64,000 nt of DNA from Rhyzopertha dominica. Its lineage: Eukaryota; Arthropoda; Insecta; Coleoptera; Bostrichidae. The notes beneath the pieces are model-generated. The model searched no databases, was not told the DNA's origin, and worked only from the letters and a program-made list of their open reading frames with translations. Within the stretch, counting starts at the first letter, position 1. Each line of letters begins with the position of its first letter. This document shows positions 11,242-21,299 of the stretch, one piece after another. The translations under genes and the position numbers were made by a program. Location: positions 12,090,001 to 12,154,000 of the forward strand of contig QCXZ01000053.1 of NCBI GenBank assembly GCA_025024175.1, in the 5' to 3' direction.

Positions 11242-11511
11242 TTAGGACAGAATACATCTATATAAGCGCTTGTCCAATTCCTTTTGCAATTCGGCCATCA
11301 CCTTATCGCCGGTAACCTTGCGGTTATGTTCCTGACGTATGCGGTCTCTGGTCCGTTTTGCTTTCGACTTCGGTTTTGCTTCTTTCGGTTGATCTACGGA
11401 TGTAGATGGTAAGTTTGAGTTCGCTTCGCGTTGATTATTCATCTTCACGTTGCAGATTAGCCGGAAGTCCAGACTAAATTTGCAAGCTGAAACGACTGTA
11501 AATCGAAGCAC
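11242..11511 (-). CDS. hypothetical basic protein, copy A only
   Basis: An open frame of 89 codons with a highly charged middle (KEAKPKSKAKRTRDRIRQEHNRK). It is not recognised. It spans the 221-bp block that copy B lacks, so B has no counterpart. It lies between the 3' end of the NS1-like gene and the YqaJ remnant on the same strand and could be the remains of a small accessory gene of either one, or chance. Confidence that it is a gene is low. Confidence 0.25.
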   Translation of the reverse strand: MLRFTVVSACKFSLDFRLICNVKMNNQREANSNLPSTSVDQPKEAKPKSKAKRTRDRIRQEHNRKVTGDKVMAELQKELDKRLYRCILS

Positions 11512-11670
11512 TCTTCTTCATTACCAGGATCGATCGTGGTCGCCTTCCCTAGATGTACAATTGGCACTACGTTCCTTGTCTAATGAAACATGTGCACAAT
11601 TATGAAGAGTACTTTTACATAAGTTCTCAAGAATGATGTTTTTAAAGTTAAATTGATAACATCTGGCATC

Positions 11671-13819
11671 AAATCGTCGTCGAGCTGACAATACCTCCAA
11701 TATGGCAAAATGCATATTTACACGAGATGATAAAAACTGTTTTGCACATTTCTCCCTGCAATTTGTAAAAAAAATTAGTTTGTAATGTTATGATTACTAA
11801 CTGTATTACTGTTTTCAGAATTTAATGTTATAGAGATAATGTTTTTTTTTTAATTATTATTATTAGAATATTTGCACATTGGAGGTATTTTTAAAGCTTC
11901 CGGTGATGCAGATTAGATGTGTTACGGGAGTTATTACAAATTGTAATTATTACAGTGCCACAAACTGCTCGTTATGTGTTAGAATAGAAGAATGATACAC
12001 TGGTTACCTTTTACTTTTCATAAGACAATACCGCAAAACAAAATTAGAGTAATTAATTATTATTATTCTTTTTTTCATCATAGGTTAAGGCATCATAGAA
12101 TGGGTGATGATCTGGCTCAATAACGGATTTCAGACCTTGTATATATTTAAAATTAAAAAAAAGTGTAATCCAATACTTTGATATTGTATGGTTTATTAGG
12201 CCTTGCTAGATGCATTCTGGCAACATAGTCCATTGGCGAGTTAATTGGAGGATAGAAATAATGTTCAAGTGTTGAGTGGACCGAGTCAGCCTTCATTTTG
12301 CTTGGAAAAGTCGTTTAGTGCACTTGCAAAAACCTTGTTTCGGTTTTGATAATTGCATCCGTCAGATATCAGCACAAATGTCTTTATCTTCTTGTGAATC
12401 TGCAATGTTTCAGAAAGATAATTCACAATGCACGTAGTGAATTCATTTGATGACATCCCTCCATTGGCCTCATGCCAGACGTATAAATTTACATCCTTAT
12501 TATTTAAAGCATATATAGTAAAGTTGTGTATTTGTAACTTTAATATGTAATAACTTCGTGAAGCTAGAAGTTTGGTGCAAGTCAAAACGCTTTGAAGATC
12601 CATAGTCACAACTAAAGTTTAATATTTGTAATTATTTTATATTTGTTTCGTTGATAGCAGTCATAAGATTTTCCCCGAATGCGTCGATACTTTGCTAAAT
12701 TTCGTTTGTCAGTAATTCCCAACTTCTTTGAATTAACTTCAGTATCATTCTGTTCTTCTGCAGAAATGTTTTCATCATCACTGATATTTCTACTATCAGA
12801 AAAAATGTTTCCATTGTCATGTTCCTTCATTCCATCAACATGATTGTTTTCACATTTATCTTCCTGGGAGAATAACAAGACAACATTTTCAGTAACACGA
12901 TGTTCTTGTTGACTGCCATTCTTCTGTAAAGAAACCTGTTCCAGCTGTACAGTATCATTTTCTTGTTCATTAGTTAAGATAATGGATGAACCATCTATTA
13001 GGCCACTTTTTGCTTTTGAGGCAAAATTTTCTGTAATAGTGTCGTCGCCGAGCAGTTGTTGCAGTTGTTCTGTTTCATCATATGCAGTATCACTGATGAA
13101 CCTTGTGAAGTATGTAACAAGATCATCTGAAGGTGCTGTGATGGCCTCAGGGGCTACAAAAATGAGGTTATTGAGCTGAAAACGCGTTTAGTGAAACTTC
13201 ACTTACGTGCATTAATAGCACATAGAGAAGTATCTGTATATATATTTCTATCACTATTAGTTTCATCAATTCCATGAGATACTGCAGAGGTGCCCTGGGT
13301 TACTACGATGTTATCATTGCATGTGTCTGTGTATTTGGGTTTGGAAAGTTCCAGTAATTTCTTTGCGGCTGAAGACATATTTCCTTTACTGAAATTCTTA
13401 TGCACTATAATCTCCATGAGTACATAAAATAGCAATTAATAACTTACTGCTTATCAAATTGATATGTACCATTTAAAATCACAAACACGTGTACACAAGT
13501 AATAAACAAAATTGCACAGTAANCTATTAACCTGTAGTGTAATTCCTCCAATGTGGAAAGTTGACACACGCGCACATGTGACAGTTATCAGAAAAACCTC
13601 CAATGTGACTCTGTGTCTACATTGAGGATACTGCCATCTCGTTTTCAGATGTGTAGTCACATTGGGGTTTTTACACTTGGAAATACCCGAGAAAGAGACC
13701 ATACAAACACTTTGGAGATTTTACAGGCTGTCGGCGACCTCTAGTAGAATAACTTTATACAAAAATATCATTTTGGGTACTATGGTACATTGAAGGTATT
13801 GTTAGTTCGACGACGAAAT
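11671..13819 (-). mobile_element. Sola-like DNA transposon inserted in NS1, copy A
   Basis: The element spans 11675-13815 with about 29-bp imperfect terminal inverted repeats starting CGTCGTCGAGCTGACAATAC, flanked by the 4-bp duplication AAAT (11671-11674, 13816-13819). Further CCTCCAATGTG / CACATTGGAGG motifs occur just inside the ends (11874, 13547, 13592 and weaker ones near 13615 and 13650) and look like subterminal binding sites. Four-base duplications are typical of the Sola superfamily; the assignment rests on that and on the encoded DDE-like protein. It interrupts the NS1-like helicase, whose flanking codons are in one frame once the element and one AAAT are disregarded. Confidence 0.75.
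12020..13378 (-). pseudogene. Sola-like transposase-type protein, internally deleted, copy A
   Basis: Exon 1 starts at the ATG at 13378 (MSSAAKKLLELSKPKY) and ends at a GTAAGT donor near 13205. A long acidic exon from about 13180 to 12610 ends with a KYRRIRGKSYDCYQRN block. A second part from about 12603 has DLQSVLTCTKLLAS, LYVWHEANGGMSSNE and LISDGCNYQNRN, then SVHSTLEHYFYPP near 12270. This set of motifs (Yxw-E, sDgC-GQNRN, DSVHS-E) is a familiar arthropod transposase-like protein of DDE type. Compared with relatives, the Cys-rich middle section seems to be missing between about 12610 and 12603. Frameshifted; probably a non-autonomous copy. Confidence 0.6.
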
Positions 13820-15040
13820 GCTGCCTGCGATTGGGAACAATATACTCCATGTTTTTTATTATTAGTAATGATAAACGGAATTCTCTTGCCTAATGTTTGA
13901 GACGGCTTATTTTTAATTGCTACCGCAACTGTTGGGTTACCTTCCATAATTAATTTAGCCATGTCTGCTAATTCAGAAGCAATATGAGTTTTCTCCCACA
14001 ACAAGCAACCAGTGCCTGGTGCTATTGCAAACAAAAAAGACCACCATTCGTTCGTGAATGTAAAATTCCTTCCAAATCAGACGAGATAAAAAGGATTTGC
14101 CAGTATCCGGTGGTCCCATTAACAGTAGAGTGTTAACGTTTTATGGCGCTATCTGTACCAATTAGCCAATTAAACAATGCCACGTTGAAGTCAAAGATAT
14201 TGATTTCCTGATAATGCAAGAGTTCTACTGGACAACAACATAATAAACGATCCGGTCGGACTTCATCAATAATTTTATCAAGAATAAATTTAACATTCAT
14301 GGCATGCGTAAGCGAAGATTTAAATTGACTTAGACAATTTTCCCACACGATTTTTAGGTTATTGTAATTAAGATATTAATGAATCATTAAATCCTTTAGT
14401 ACATCATTATAATTTGTGATGTTTCCGTGAAGCTTTTTCATGAAAAAAATTACTAATTCATTGTTGGTATTTATTTTAGTATGTTCGTCCAGCATGTTTG
14501 ATCGCTTGGGGCCACTGTGTTCACCGAATATAATTTTACGATCGAAACTTAAGTACAATTTGAGTACCTATATTGTCATCATTAACTGTGACATGAAATG
14601 TACTCTTGTACGGGTTTTGCAAATAATTTATATAGCTACATGGCGATTTGATTTTCTGAAAAGGTGTATAATACGCAAAAATGCGCGTGTAGTCCGCAGC
14701 CTTTAGATTGTTGCATAACGCATATATAGTTACATTTATCATTAATATTTAATTTTTCAAAATATGTTAACAGTAATTGTACAAATTGTTCGCGTTTCTG
14801 TTCAGCATCTTTCACAAAGGATATCGGATCAATTGTTATAACCCAACAGTTCATATAAGTTTTGTTATATTTGCGAGAATAATATTCCGAATCGCTAACA
14901 TTATTTTTATAATCTTGTTGTGCGGCAAAATTAATAATCATTGCGAGCACGCAAAACACTAACATCGCCGTCTGTGTGGTGGTAGTTCTTGTATAGATAT
15001 GGTCGGCGAGTGACATGTCGACCTCTGGCATTGCAGACAT

Positions 15041-15585
15041 GCTGATATTGGTTTGTGATTCTATAATAATTATTCGTACGTTAGTTTTCTTCGTTTAGCT
15101 GGCTGAGAATCCGAACCGTACTGACCATTACCATTGTATTGTTTTCGTTTCTCTTCTTGCTCCACTAAATCATTAAAAGTAGTAAAACCTGCATTATTTC
15201 TGTAAAGCATCTGCAAATTAGATTTTAAATTCTATAACGGATTCGGATTAATACTCCAAATGTTCTGTTATATTTTTGATAATACAATATTTTGACCTAA
15301 GAATCGCATTCCCAAATTTTTATTTCATTGTAGAATATCCCGTATTGAACCCCAATTTCATAACAATCCACTAACATGTATGTGTAAAGAACCTTATACA
15401 TTAAGATGCACTGCGAGGCCCTCGCGTATAAATTTGATTATTGGGATATTTCTTTAACGAGAGCCATTACACACTATATACTGTATGCTTGTTCAAAAAC
15501 AAAAAATTGACCTTGCCACTGTTCACAAGGGCAATGCACAACTTGAAACTTGTACGTCGTATGGACAACATTCCACACTGCAGTA
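15041..15585 (-). other. region upstream of NS1-like gene, copy A, with small reading frames
   Basis: A 45-codon frame at about 15204-15070 (MLYRNNAGFTTF ... AKRRKLTYE) ends just before the NS1-like start and carries a nuclear-localisation-like KRRK. Further upstream, about 15560-15290, the minus strand reads Cys-rich, broken coding-like sequence (CPCEQWQGQFFVFEQAY, LVDCYEIGVQYGIF). In densoviruses a small NS3 gene precedes NS1, so this could be its remnant, but I could not confirm that. The same sequence is in copy B at 44760-45280. Confidence 0.35.
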
Positions 15586-16047
15586 GTAATTTTTATTATG
15601 TTCGCACACTGCAATAAGGTTCCAACTACGCTCGTTACTTCTTCATATAGATAGCTAAATAATGTAAAAAAACTGCGATACCGCCCTCTCTAGTTTTTTT
15701 AATAAGAGTGGCGACAATATCGGTAATCCGCATTAACACCCGTATACGGTATTATAGGCGACATCTTGCTAGACAATAGTAATTTTTATTATGTTCGCAC
15801 CCTCCAATAAGGTTCTAACTTGGCATGTTACATCTTCATATAGGTAGCTAGATAACATAAAAAAACTGCGATACCGCCCCCTCTAGTTTTATAATAACAT
15901 TGGCGACAATACAGGTAATCCGCGTCTAACACCCTTATACGATATTATAGGCGACATATTGCCGAACAATAGTAATTTTTATTATGTTCGCACACTGCAA
16001 CAAGGTTATAACTTGGCATGTTACTTCTCCATAAAGGTAGCTACATA
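15586..16047. repeat. tandem array, about 192-bp unit, copy A (about 2.4 units)
   Basis: Units start with AGTAATTTTTATTATGTTCG at about 15585, 15778 and 15970 and contain the conserved block CTGCGATACCGCCC. The same array in copy B (45279-46345) has more than twice as many units. The array in A ends abruptly in mid-unit at the deletion junction with LTR sequence. Confidence 0.85.
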
Positions 16048-16496
16048 AATAGATCTAACTCGGAAAATCTATTTACATATATATTGTAATGAAAAGTAAT
16101 TCATACAGGTAGTACATATTTAAGTAAATAAGAACGAATAACGTATATATTCAAAGAAAACATGATAACTGGATAGAAAATGGTACCATTATCTTCACAT
16201 ATGAATTGATAAAAATCAAATAATCAAGTATAATTATGACCATCTAGTAAACGGAGTAGGCCTAACTATTCTGCCTTATCTAATCCGGGTTCTTAATATC
16301 AGTCACTTCTGTTCAGCCAAATTGCCGCGTTTTTCTTATTAAAACAAGAACAAAAAAACTCACGGTACTGTTGTTCGCCGCAAACGTTTTCAGCGCCGTA
16401 CAAGCTGCCAACCGTCACCTGCGGCGCCTCTGTCCCCCTTCGCCTAAGCTTGCGGTAGCGTCGTCGGGTACAGCAGCCGTCCACTCTTTGAAGGAG
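16048..16496. repeat. LTR fragment, copy A
   Basis: This matches 48494-48957, the middle of the solo LTR in copy B, almost base for base. It starts in mid-array at the deletion junction and stops at CTTTGAAGGAGCCTT where the Harbinger derivative begins. Its right part is GC-rich. The motif CCATCTAGTAAACGG near 16240 also occurs at about 24349. Confidence 0.8.
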
Positions 16497-17164
16497 CCTT
16501 AGCCGGGGATAAACGGACGGTGGTTCGTGGTTCGCGGTTTGTGGATCGTGGTTAGCGGATCGTGGATCGTGACAAACTCGACCCTGCTACACGGCGTGTG
16601 CGTTTTGCAAATGTGTAGGTTCGTGAAATCTTAAAAGTCAGTTCACAATGGAAAATCGACGAAGACAGGTTGTTTGTGCGGCAGCAGTGTTTTTGATGCT
16701 GGGAAGCAAATATTTGCAGCCAATTTCCTATAATTTGCTAGTAACGACTCCTTCTTTTTCTTTATTGTCTTCAGTGGAATATTCAAATTGCTTTCAATTC
16801 TCTTCCAGGCATCGTATTTTAAATTTTTATTTTTGTGCTGTGGATGCCGTGGATTCCACAACAATTCTTCGTTTTGATACGCGTCCAAAAAATTCAACGT
16901 CACTTCGTTTGACCACTCCATTTGATTGCCTTTTATCGACTGCGTTTTTCAAGTGTGTAAATGCAGCTCGTACTGATGTCCAAGTCACCACAAACCGATA
17001 TGCTAAACGGCATGTCTTGACTCGCAACTGCGGCGCGTTTCCTTTGACTCGTGTCATTTTACCGACAACTGACGGGAAACGCGATCCACGAACCACGAGC
17101 TACGAACCACGAGCCACGAACCTATGCTACACGGAGTGAGATCGTCTAGGATCGCGTTGGATCG
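16497..17164. mobile_element. internally deleted Harbinger-type derivative
   Basis: On the plus strand an ATG at 16648 opens MENRRRQVVCAAAVFLMLGS, resembling the transposase N-terminus of the Harbinger to the right. On the minus strand from 16921 a MADF domain starts MEWSNEVTLNFLDAY and runs into it. So both genes' 5' ends have been joined by a deletion of everything between. Both ends carry repeats of a 10-bp GGTTCGTGGN motif (16516-16570 and 17075-17130). Terminal sequences do not pair cleanly, and TTA at both sides may be the target duplication. Confidence 0.6.
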
Positions 17165-17337
17165 TTAAGCGGCTGTTACACGACGCGTGACTCGACGAGC
17201 CAGGAATTTAGCTCGGGACTCGACAGTTTTCGCACCAGAGATGTTACACGGCCTCTAGTTTTTCGAACGTTTTTGAACTTAAAATATACGCGCCAACTTG
17301 GGTGATCGGAATATGAAATAGTGCATCAGTAGGGAAG

Positions 17338-19653
17338 ATGAATTCAAAACAGCAAGTTGTTGCAGCTGCTTCTCTCTGCGTTATATACGGAAGTGCTTTG
17401 CTACTGCAACAAGGCAATAAATTTAAAAAACGTAAAAGAAGATGGTGGTTGGCGTCACATTTAAAAAGTAGAGAACGGTAAGTAACTTCGTGTAATTTTA
17501 ATTACATTATTATTTTATTGCGATGTTTAAAACAGTCGATGTCTAATAAAATAATGAACCTATCATTTTATTACAGCTACAGCGGAACAGACATGCTTCA
17601 AGACTTTCTAAAAGAACCTTCCAGATATTTTGAAAATTTTTGCAGAATGCATGTTTCGGATTTTGAATTGTTACTAACAAAAATTGGTCCTGCTATTAAA
17701 AAACAAGACACAAACATGAGGAAAAGTATTCCCATAGAACAGCGCTTGGCTATAACTTTAAGATTTTTGGCCACAGGTGACAGTTTCACAAGCTTAGGAT
17801 ACTTATTTAAATGCTCCAGACAAACTGTCAAAAACTGTGTAATGGAAGTTTGCGAAAACTTAATCAAAGCACTTAAGGATGAAATAAAGGTAAATACACT
17901 GATTTTTTTTAAATCTTTAATGCGTTTTTTTATTAAACTGTTATTATTATTATTACAACTCTGAAGCGAAAAGAGTCTGTCATGTGATCACGTGTCGCTA
18001 CAATTTTTATTTGACATCATCACGTGACAAAGTCTTTTCATAAATTTGTTACTCTAGAAAACTAAAAATTAATCGTTGTTATTAGTTTCAACTGTAGATG
18101 TAGTCTGCCAGTAGTCTGTTTGTGGTGATGAATAAGATGTTGATGGTGATGGTGATGGTGTTGCTATTGTATGAAATTGGAACTGCTGTGCAGCGTAATT
18201 TGGATTAGGTATGGGTGGCCGAATTTGAGTAAAGTTTGCATTATTGTTACTTTGCAGGGAACCCGAACTCTGAAAAACAAATCTGTATTAATATTAAGCG
18301 CTTTTTTAAAACCTGTAATTTGAACCTCATAAAATCTTCGTAACTGCGGATGTTTCAAACGAAACATGATATTATCTATTTCATGCATAGCCACCTCTTG
18401 ATTAAAATCATCCATGCTCTTAAGTTTTACATACAGTAAATCTGTAAATAACTGTAATCTGTCCTTTTTGTTATTAGTCGAGTTTGCATCAGAATTCAGT
18501 GTAGTTTTTAAAATTTTGAGAGCTTCAGCCATATTTTCTTGCACGTCCTCTTCAATTTTTCTTTTTTTAGATTTTTTTGGACCTGTTTTTGTCGGCGTGT
18601 CTGCACGTTTGTTTTTTGATTGTAAATCCAGTTCATCTATATCCGCATTATTCGATGCGGAAGTAAACGATTCTTCTTCTTCTGCGTTTTCTTCTCTGCT
18701 GTTCAATTCCTCCTCATCTTCATTTTCTTCCTGCTCCTGCAAATAAAAAAGATAGACAAATATAGAAAGCATTTATTACGCTTTAAAAAAGTTATGTTAA
18801 CCCAAAAGTTGAGGTGTAGCATTAGTGATTGCAATTTTTTTAGCTCCCTAAGGCCGAAGCTGAATGGTTGGTAAAAGCCAATGACTTTGAAAAACAATGG
18901 AATTTTCCCCATTGCATAGGGGCGATGGATGGGAAACATGTACTTATAGAAGCTCCAGCACACAGTGGTACAGAATATTTTAATTATAAAGGAACTTTCA
19001 GCATCGTTTTATTTGCATTAGTGGATGCCAACTATTTATTTACGTTTGTAAACGTCGGATGTCAAGGAAGGATCAGTGACGGTGGAGTTTTCAGAAATAC
19101 CAATTTATACCAGATGCTTAATGAGGAAACCCTCAAATTACCTACAGCAAAAGCCTTACCAGGTCGAAACAATGCTGTACCGTACGTTATTGTAGCAGAT
19201 GATGCGTTTGCTCTTGGCAATCACATTATGAAGCCATACCCTGGTATGCATGATAAAGGGACTCCACAAAGAATATTCAATTATCGTCTTTCAAGAGCCA
19301 GACGAGTGGTTGAGAATGTATTCGGAATAATGGCTTCAGTTTTTCGAATTTTTCGAAGACCTATGTTACTAGACCCGGAAAAAGCTTCACTGATAACGAT
19401 GACATGTGCACTATTTCACAATTTTTTAAGAAAAAGCAAATTGTCGAAATTTTTATACACACCCGTAGGGTCCTTGGATTATGAAGTAAATGGTGAATTA
19501 GTAAAGGGAACGTGGCGCAACGAAGTCATTGATATTTCTTCCCTCATACCCTTACAAAATCAACCACGAAGACCAAGTTTAAAAGCAAAAGAAATCAGGA
19601 CAGAATTTATGGAGTATTTTCAATCTGAGTGTGGAAAAGTGCCATGGCAATAA
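17338..19653 (+). CDS. Harbinger transposase, three exons, intact
   Basis: Exons 17338-17477, 17577-17889 and 18844-19653 have GT/AG borders and join in phase to give 420 residues. Exon 1 is short and basic (FKKRKRRWW). Exon 2 carries the helix-turn-helix-like N-domain (LRFLATGDSFTSLGYLFKCS). Exon 3 carries the DDE_4 nuclease with Asp in IGAMDGKHV, Asp in IVADDAFAL and Glu in RRVVENVFGI. Harbinger transposases act with a Myb/MADF-type partner that brings them to the nucleus and DNA; that partner is encoded on the opposite strand of this element. The 954-bp intron 2 contains two exons of the partner gene. No inactivating change seen. Confidence 0.9.
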
Positions 19654-20247
19654 CATTTTATAACAAACTTTTTTATGTATTAAAACTACTAAGTATTCAT
19701 TTTCAAGATACAGCTGTAGATAGAATAAACAATGTATAAAAGTCTAGTAAAAAAGGAAAAAAACTGACTGACACTAATAACACACCGACTAGACATTTGT
19801 TTATTGTCTATTGTAACTGCAGCTTGAAAATGAATACATACCTAGTATATTTTGTACTCCAAACTTAAAGAAAAATTAAATGTTATTTACATTTAAATTT
19901 AGTTTACTTACCTCTGAATTGATGGTGTTTCCTGGAACATATATCCCATGCAGAAACGTGTTTAAAGCGTCATACGCAAACCAGGTTGGTTTGTATACAG
20001 AGGCAGCGCCTGTGCCGGTTCCTTTTGAAGCACTCACTTTTCTTGACAATTTTCGATAAGTAGCCAGTAACGCATCCTTTTTTTTCTTTAAATCCTTCAC
20101 GGGAACATTAAAATTTTTGTGGAGTGTCATCCACGCTTCATGGACAGCATTTCGGTCCTTATGTTCTATATGTTTCGGATTCCAGATTACTTCTAATTCT
20201 TGAAGTGCTTCAATAAATTCGTAGGTTTTGTCCGTAGACCACTCCAT
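18069..20247 (-). CDS. Harbinger accessory protein, MADF + BESS, three exons, intact
   Basis: Exons 20247-19912, 18736-18326 and 18269-18069 all keep phase 0 and give 315 residues. Residues 1-90 form a MADF DNA-binding domain (MEWSTDKTYEFIEALQELEV, LWNPKH-type core, LLATYRKLSRK). Exon 2 is acidic, then has a nuclear-localisation-like KKSKKRK and a C-terminal BESS-type motif (LFTDLLYVKLKSM ... EIDNIMFRLKH). Exon 3 is rich in Ser, Pro, Thr and Gln. The 1.2-kb intron 1 contains all of transposase exon 3 on the other strand, so the two genes interlock. Family knowledge: the partner assists transposase nuclear import and terminal-repeat binding. Confidence 0.85.
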
Positions 20248-20532
20248 TATTAATTTTTCGGTGACCCGTGACGATGAACACAACACTAACTAACGAGAAA
20301 GTCNGCGAGTTCGCACTGGTTCGTGGTTCATGTACCTACAAACCTTTACGAGCCATGACGGGCTATGACGAGCCGGTCCTTTGACTCGTGAAAATTTACC
20401 GACACTGAGCGGCTGACGCGATCGCGATATCACAAGCCACGGGTGGAAGTGAGCCACCTACGTTACACGGCGCGTAATTCGCGATATCACGAGCCGGACT
20501 CGCCGACTCACGCGCCGTGTAACAGCCGCTTA

Positions 20533-21299
20533 AGGCTGTTGTCACTGCCCTTTGGTGTTTTTTGCACTTCCAAAACCGATTCGGCTCTTGCGAATAACAT
20601 GTCGCATGGAGCTAAATTTGGCTAATAAGGAGGCTGTGACAAGACTGGAATGCATTTTTACTGATCGATTGATACTAGCGTACGGTAGTTTACCCAACCA
20701 GTGGATGCTTTTCTTAGATATTTGTGTGTTTGATGGCGACTTAACTTCTGTGTTATTCCTTCCTGTATGGGATGCACTTATTTATTGTTTTCTTGTCTTT
20801 TGCAATTTCAGACCATTGTTCGTTTTTATTTGATTATCTTATGATTGTCTCTCTCTATACTTTAACACTCTTGCCTTTCATTTTCCAAGCTTTTTGTGTG
20901 TACTTTGCCAAGAAATTAGCGCGCCACATGTTTTCGATTATTTTAACTTTCTTTAAATAACTTATACCTTATACATTAGTTAGAACACTTAAAAATTCTT
21001 CAAAAGAATCACATTTTTACAGTGTAACACTCAAATTATGGCTGAACTACAAGAAAATAGGACCAATTATAAAAGCAGAGGTCTTACAAGTTGACGTAGA
21101 AGTCAACAATTTGCTATTTCGGGTTCAAATTCGAATATGTTAGTACCGAGTATTAGCTCCTTTTCTGCGGACGACATATTGGCACCGACGATTAGTAATT
21201 AAAATGGGCGTTCGATGTCGTTCTGGTGTAATCCATCAGACATTTCAGTTAGTACACTTCCCAGTTCTCCCAAGTTTTGAGGTTTGTTTCTGCGAGCTC
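20533..21299. other. unassigned sequence between Harbinger and Kolobok-like elements
   Basis: AT-rich sequence with short frames that match no family I recognise. No tRNA, repeat array or terminal repeat was seen apart from the TTAA target of the next element at its right edge. Confidence 0.5.

Larger units (their letters stand above)
11521..15040 (-). pseudogene. parvovirus (densovirus)-like NS1 gene, old integrated copy A
   Basis: The gene starts at about 15040 on the minus strand. The N-terminal part holds an HUH-type nicking domain, with its metal-binding motif visible as GLHAHFC near 14660. The middle and C-terminal part is a superfamily 3 helicase, with a Walker B-like GCLLWEK near 13980. 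NS1 nicks and unwinds the viral genome during rolling-hairpin replication. This copy is broken by frameshifts near 14700, 14560, 14360 and in the Walker A region near 14100. A transposon at 11675-13815 separates the last part of the helicase (11670-11521) from the rest. No capsid gene was recognised next to it. It is an endogenous viral relic, not an active virus. Confidence 0.8.
10328..16496. repeat. composite repeat, copy A (near-identical to 40198 onward)
   Basis: From CACACAAC at 10328 the sequence tracks the block starting at 40198 for about 5.7 kb with only scattered substitutions. It covers a YqaJ remnant, a parvovirus-like NS1 gene with an internal Sola-like element, and part of a tandem array. 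At about 16047 copy A jumps to sequence that in copy B lies at 48494-48957, inside a solo LTR. This is best explained by a deletion of about 2.75 kb in A. Copy A has a 221-bp block (11260-11480) absent from B, and lacks about 70 bp present in B at 40465-40537. The right end is cut by Harbinger insertions. Confidence 0.9.
17165..20532 (+). mobile_element. complete PIF/Harbinger element
   Basis: The element spans 17168-20529. Its left end AGCGGCTGTTACACGACGCG matches the inverted right end AGCGGCTGTTACACGGCGCG, with similarity running about 34 bp, and TTA lies directly outside both ends (17165-17167, 20530-20532), the standard 3-bp Harbinger duplication. It holds the two genes expected of an autonomous member, transposase (plus) and MADF-BESS accessory protein (minus), both with open spliced frames. 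Confidence 0.88.

Noticed and set aside
15586..16047. CRISPR-like array
   Set aside because: Units are about 192 bp of head-to-tail repeats without short conserved repeats alternating with unique spacers, and the genome is eukaryotic.
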